A stretch of DNA of 64,000 bases from Amyelois transitella (lineage: Eukaryota > Arthropoda > Insecta > Lepidoptera > Pyralidae). Below are positions 61,962 through 64,000 of this stretch, in pieces (within the stretch, counting starts at the first letter, position 1; the number at the start of each line of letters is the position of its first letter). Both the position numbers and the translations under genes were made by a program. Location: NCBI RefSeq assembly GCF_032362555.1, contig NC_083516.1, forward strand, positions 3,435,001 through 3,499,000, in the 5' to 3' direction. The notes beneath the pieces are model-generated. The model worked only from the letters and a program-made list of their open reading frames with translations, did no database searches and was not told the origin of the DNA.

Positions 61962-62031
61962 ACCCTTTGCCACACTCTGACCCACAATTTAAAAAACGCA
62001 CAGTTGTGAACTTATTAATTTGGTTTTTAGA

Positions 62032-62256
62032 ATGGGTCTCCTCGCAGCCCTCGTAGTGAACGTAGCTGGTGGTGTAGCGATCTACGCGACAGGGGGTCTG
62101 GCCACCGGGTTGGTCGCACCCATGCTAGGGTTCGGGAGCGCGGGGATAGCAGCCGGGAGCACCGCTGCTGCCGCTCAGGCCTACTACGGCAACTTGGTGG
62201 CAGGCAGCATCATATCCAAGCTCACTGCTGCTGCTATGCTCGCACCTACGCCTTAA
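62032..62256 (+). CDS. ISG12/IFI27-like small membrane protein
   Basis: 74 residues, MGLLAALVVNVAGG to LTAAAMLAPTP. The protein is almost entirely glycine, alanine and hydrophobic. It has the family-typical block LGFGSAGIAAGSTAAAAQA, matching the 'GAGIAAGSxAA' motif of IFI6/IFI27 (FAM14) proteins. In vertebrates these are interferon-induced membrane proteins of mitochondria or the nuclear envelope; in insects the role is unclear. The ATG directly follows a splice acceptor (TTTTTAG|A), so exon 1 is non-coding. A donor (GTAAGT, 62286) after the stop and an acceptor near 62745 suggest a 3' UTR intron containing a family A SINE; AATAAA follows at about 62755. A longer reading from 62020 would start on a non-ATG codon inside the intron and was rejected. 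Confidence 0.75.
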   Translation: MGLLAALVVNVAGGVAIYATGGLATGLVAPMLGFGSAGIAAGSTAAAAQAYYGNLVAGSIISKLTAAAMLAPTP

Positions 62257-62401
62257 AGGATATTTTATACATTTTCAAGCATTTGTAAGTACCTACATAA
62301 TACACATACATAGTACATATTATTATTTTGGGGTTAGTCCCCATTGTGTCCTCACCTCGAAAAGGAGACTTATTGTAAATTGTATTAAGTAATTTCAATG
62401 C

Positions 62402-62658
62402 CGCGCCGTGTGGTTCCCGGCACCAATAGAAAAAGAATAGGACCACTCCATCTCTTTCCCATGGATGTCGTAAAAGGCGACTTAGGGATAGGCTTATAAA
62501 CTTGAGATTCTGGGCGATGGGTTAGCAACCTGTCACTATTTGAATCTCAATACTCTCATTAAGCCAAACAGCTGAACTTGGCCTTTCAGTCTTTGCGAGA
62601 CTGTTGACTCTGTCTACTCCGCAAGGGATATAAACGCGCTTATATGTTATGTTATGTC
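62402..62658 (+). repeat. SINE family A, full-length copy
   Basis: GCCGTGTGGTTCCCGGCACC to '...TATAAACGCGCTTATATG', inside the presumed 3' UTR intron of the ISG12-like gene. Confidence 0.85.
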
Positions 62659-62864
62659 AGTTTCTTCTTTTATATATTTAGATAATAATATGCTGCATAT
62701 TTACTCATCTAATCTAACCTGATTCATACTTATTTTTCTTGCAGAATCAAAGAGAAATAAAGCCCTATATAATGATGATGAATCAAAAGAAATAAACGTA
62801 AATAAAGAGGTTACACTTACTCTTTGTTTTGTTAATATCAATGTAATTACCTCCTTATACATTC

Positions 62865-63572
62865 ATAAAATAACGCCCTTTTCCGGAAAGGTAGACAGAG
62901 ACTACATCTTTCCACTTGCCACGATCTCTGCATACAAGCAACATCATGCAAGCTCGGAGCTTTCGGATACCAGAACGTCCTTAATTTAATCAAGATACAT
63001 TCGTATAGGCCTTCTAACTCCGACCTTTCCCTCCACACTCTCCTTGTATATTTTATTAGTCAATCTGCTTTCATTCATCCACTCCACATAACCAAACCGT
63101 CTTAACAAACCCTTTTCTATTCCTGTTACTACATCTTCTTTCACATGACAACATTCCTCCTTATACGCGTAGCTAATCCCAAAACTGAAAATAACTATAT
63201 GAATCTCTCATTTCTCGTAACTTGCTAGCCTATGAAAAAAATTCCTATTAAGGTAGGGAGCCTTATTTCAAGAAGATTGGTTGAATAGACAACGCGTGAA
63301 AAGAAAACAAACAAACAAACTTACTTTTGCATTCATAATAGGATTATATAAGTAGTTAGGTTTGTCCAGAAAGCGAGATTGCTACTATGTCTTAAAAAAG
63401 GAATGTTAGGAGTACCCACCTGCCCGTAATCGTTGAATATGCATGAGAGTACCTAATGAGTGTGAAGGAAGCGGGAGAGGTCTGTAGAGATTGTAGCAAG
63501 TGGAAATCCATAGCCTCTGCCTACCCCAATGGGAGACACGTGATGGTATGTACATAATTATATGTATGAACA
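62865..63572. repeat. RTE-like LINE 3' ends (family C), two copies
   Basis: A reverse copy at about 62865-62970 ('TTTCCACTTGCCACGATCTC') and a forward one at 63477-63572 ('GATTGTAGCAAGTGGAAATC', 'CTCTGCCTACCCC'). The stretch between shows nothing else recognisable. Confidence 0.6.
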
Positions 63573-63869
63573 TTTTACAAATACCTAAGAGTCATCTTTA
63601 TTAATAATACGAATAAATTTACCTAGGTAGGTACAATGTACAATATAGTTATATATTATTAAGTAAAGGTAGGTATCTACCTTCGTATATTTTCTTCATT
63701 CCAATGATATCGCTTGCACGTATCTCAACGTAGATACTTTTGTTATCTATAGATACATAGGTATACATAATAAGTCATCACAATAATAAACACTTTAGTA
63801 TCAGAACAGTATTGCAGTGAACAGTCGTGTCATTAAAATTTTACATTACAATTATATCACAACAAAACA

Positions 63870-63950
63870 ATGAAAGCAAAAAAATATGTCGTTCTAAATC
63901 CTTTCGTGGGTGAACCAAAGAAAAGCGACTTCACAATAGGGATGTGGACT
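63870..63950 (+). CDS. Prostaglandin reductase 1-like gene, first exon only (partial)
   Basis: Starts MKAKKYVVLNPFVGEPKKSDF. This resembles the N-terminus of prostaglandin reductase 1-type NADPH-dependent alkenal/one oxidoreductases (MDR superfamily; human 'LKKHFVGYPTNSDFEL'). The frame meets a stop at 63951, so a donor must lie between about 63938 and 63965; none is strong (GTATAA at 63961 follows the stop). The rest of the gene would lie beyond the window. Upstream 63790-63869 reads like a promoter and leader (TCAGAACAGT, CAGTGAACAGTCG). It could instead be a truncated pseudogene. Confidence 0.5.
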
Positions 63951-64000
63951 GTACTCAAATAAGTATAAAATTTTACCACGAAAAGGTAGTTTCTATAGTA

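Noticed and set aside
1-64000. CRISPR array, bacterial operon or integrated virus.
   Set aside because: No regularly spaced short repeats of that type, no prokaryotic gene packing, and no viral capsid, polymerase or envelope reading was seen; all repeats fit insect transposons, SINEs or satellites.

Overview
This is a stretch of insect nuclear DNA, almost certainly from a moth (Lepidoptera, noctuoid-like). It is AT-rich, its genes are split into many short exons, and it is full of short interspersed repeats of the kind common in moth genomes. There is no bacterial-style gene packing. Every multi-exon model was assembled by eye from splice signals, reading-phase continuity and remembered family similarity; no alignment or transcript data were available.

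Layout from left to right. (1) RPA3, the small subunit of replication protein A, is one exon on + (394-807). (2) DRC2/CCDC65, a core subunit of the nexin-dynein regulatory complex (N-DRC) of motile axonemes, has eight coding exons on - (10340 down to 2029). (3) Inside its largest intron, on the opposite strand, is a five-exon odorant-binding-protein-like gene (6343-8087). Its product of about 340 residues carries a roughly 200-residue charged repetitive insert between the first and second conserved cysteines. (4) DRC10/IQCD, another N-DRC subunit, runs on + from 11695 and has three candidate last exons (17573, 17793, 18334). DRC2 and DRC10 are head to head, and a perfect RFX X-box (11570-11583) lies between them. 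(5) An intact mariner transposase gene sits antisense in a DRC10 intron. (6) A SWAP-70/DEF6-like PH-domain and coiled-coil protein has ten exons on - (30381 down to 18720). (7) A Methuselah-type (class B-like) GPCR has eight exons on + (35064-55490) with very long introns. (8) A 74-residue ISG12/IFI27-like membrane protein lies on + (62032-62256) with a TATA promoter and a non-coding first exon. (9) The first exon of what looks like a prostaglandin reductase 1-like gene starts at 63870 and is cut by the window edge.

The rest is introns and spacers holding at least four SINE/LINE families, a decayed RTE-type LINE, a decayed hAT fragment, a long-TIR MITE, several perfect hairpins and a minisatellite with a unit of about 94 bp. 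No tRNA, rRNA or CRISPR array was seen.

The most biologically coherent unit is the N-DRC pair: two subunits of one axonemal complex, divergently transcribed around a cilium-type promoter motif. The most unusual single gene is the nested OBP with its repetitive insert. The three DRC10 tail exons suggest variable C-termini for an axonemal protein.
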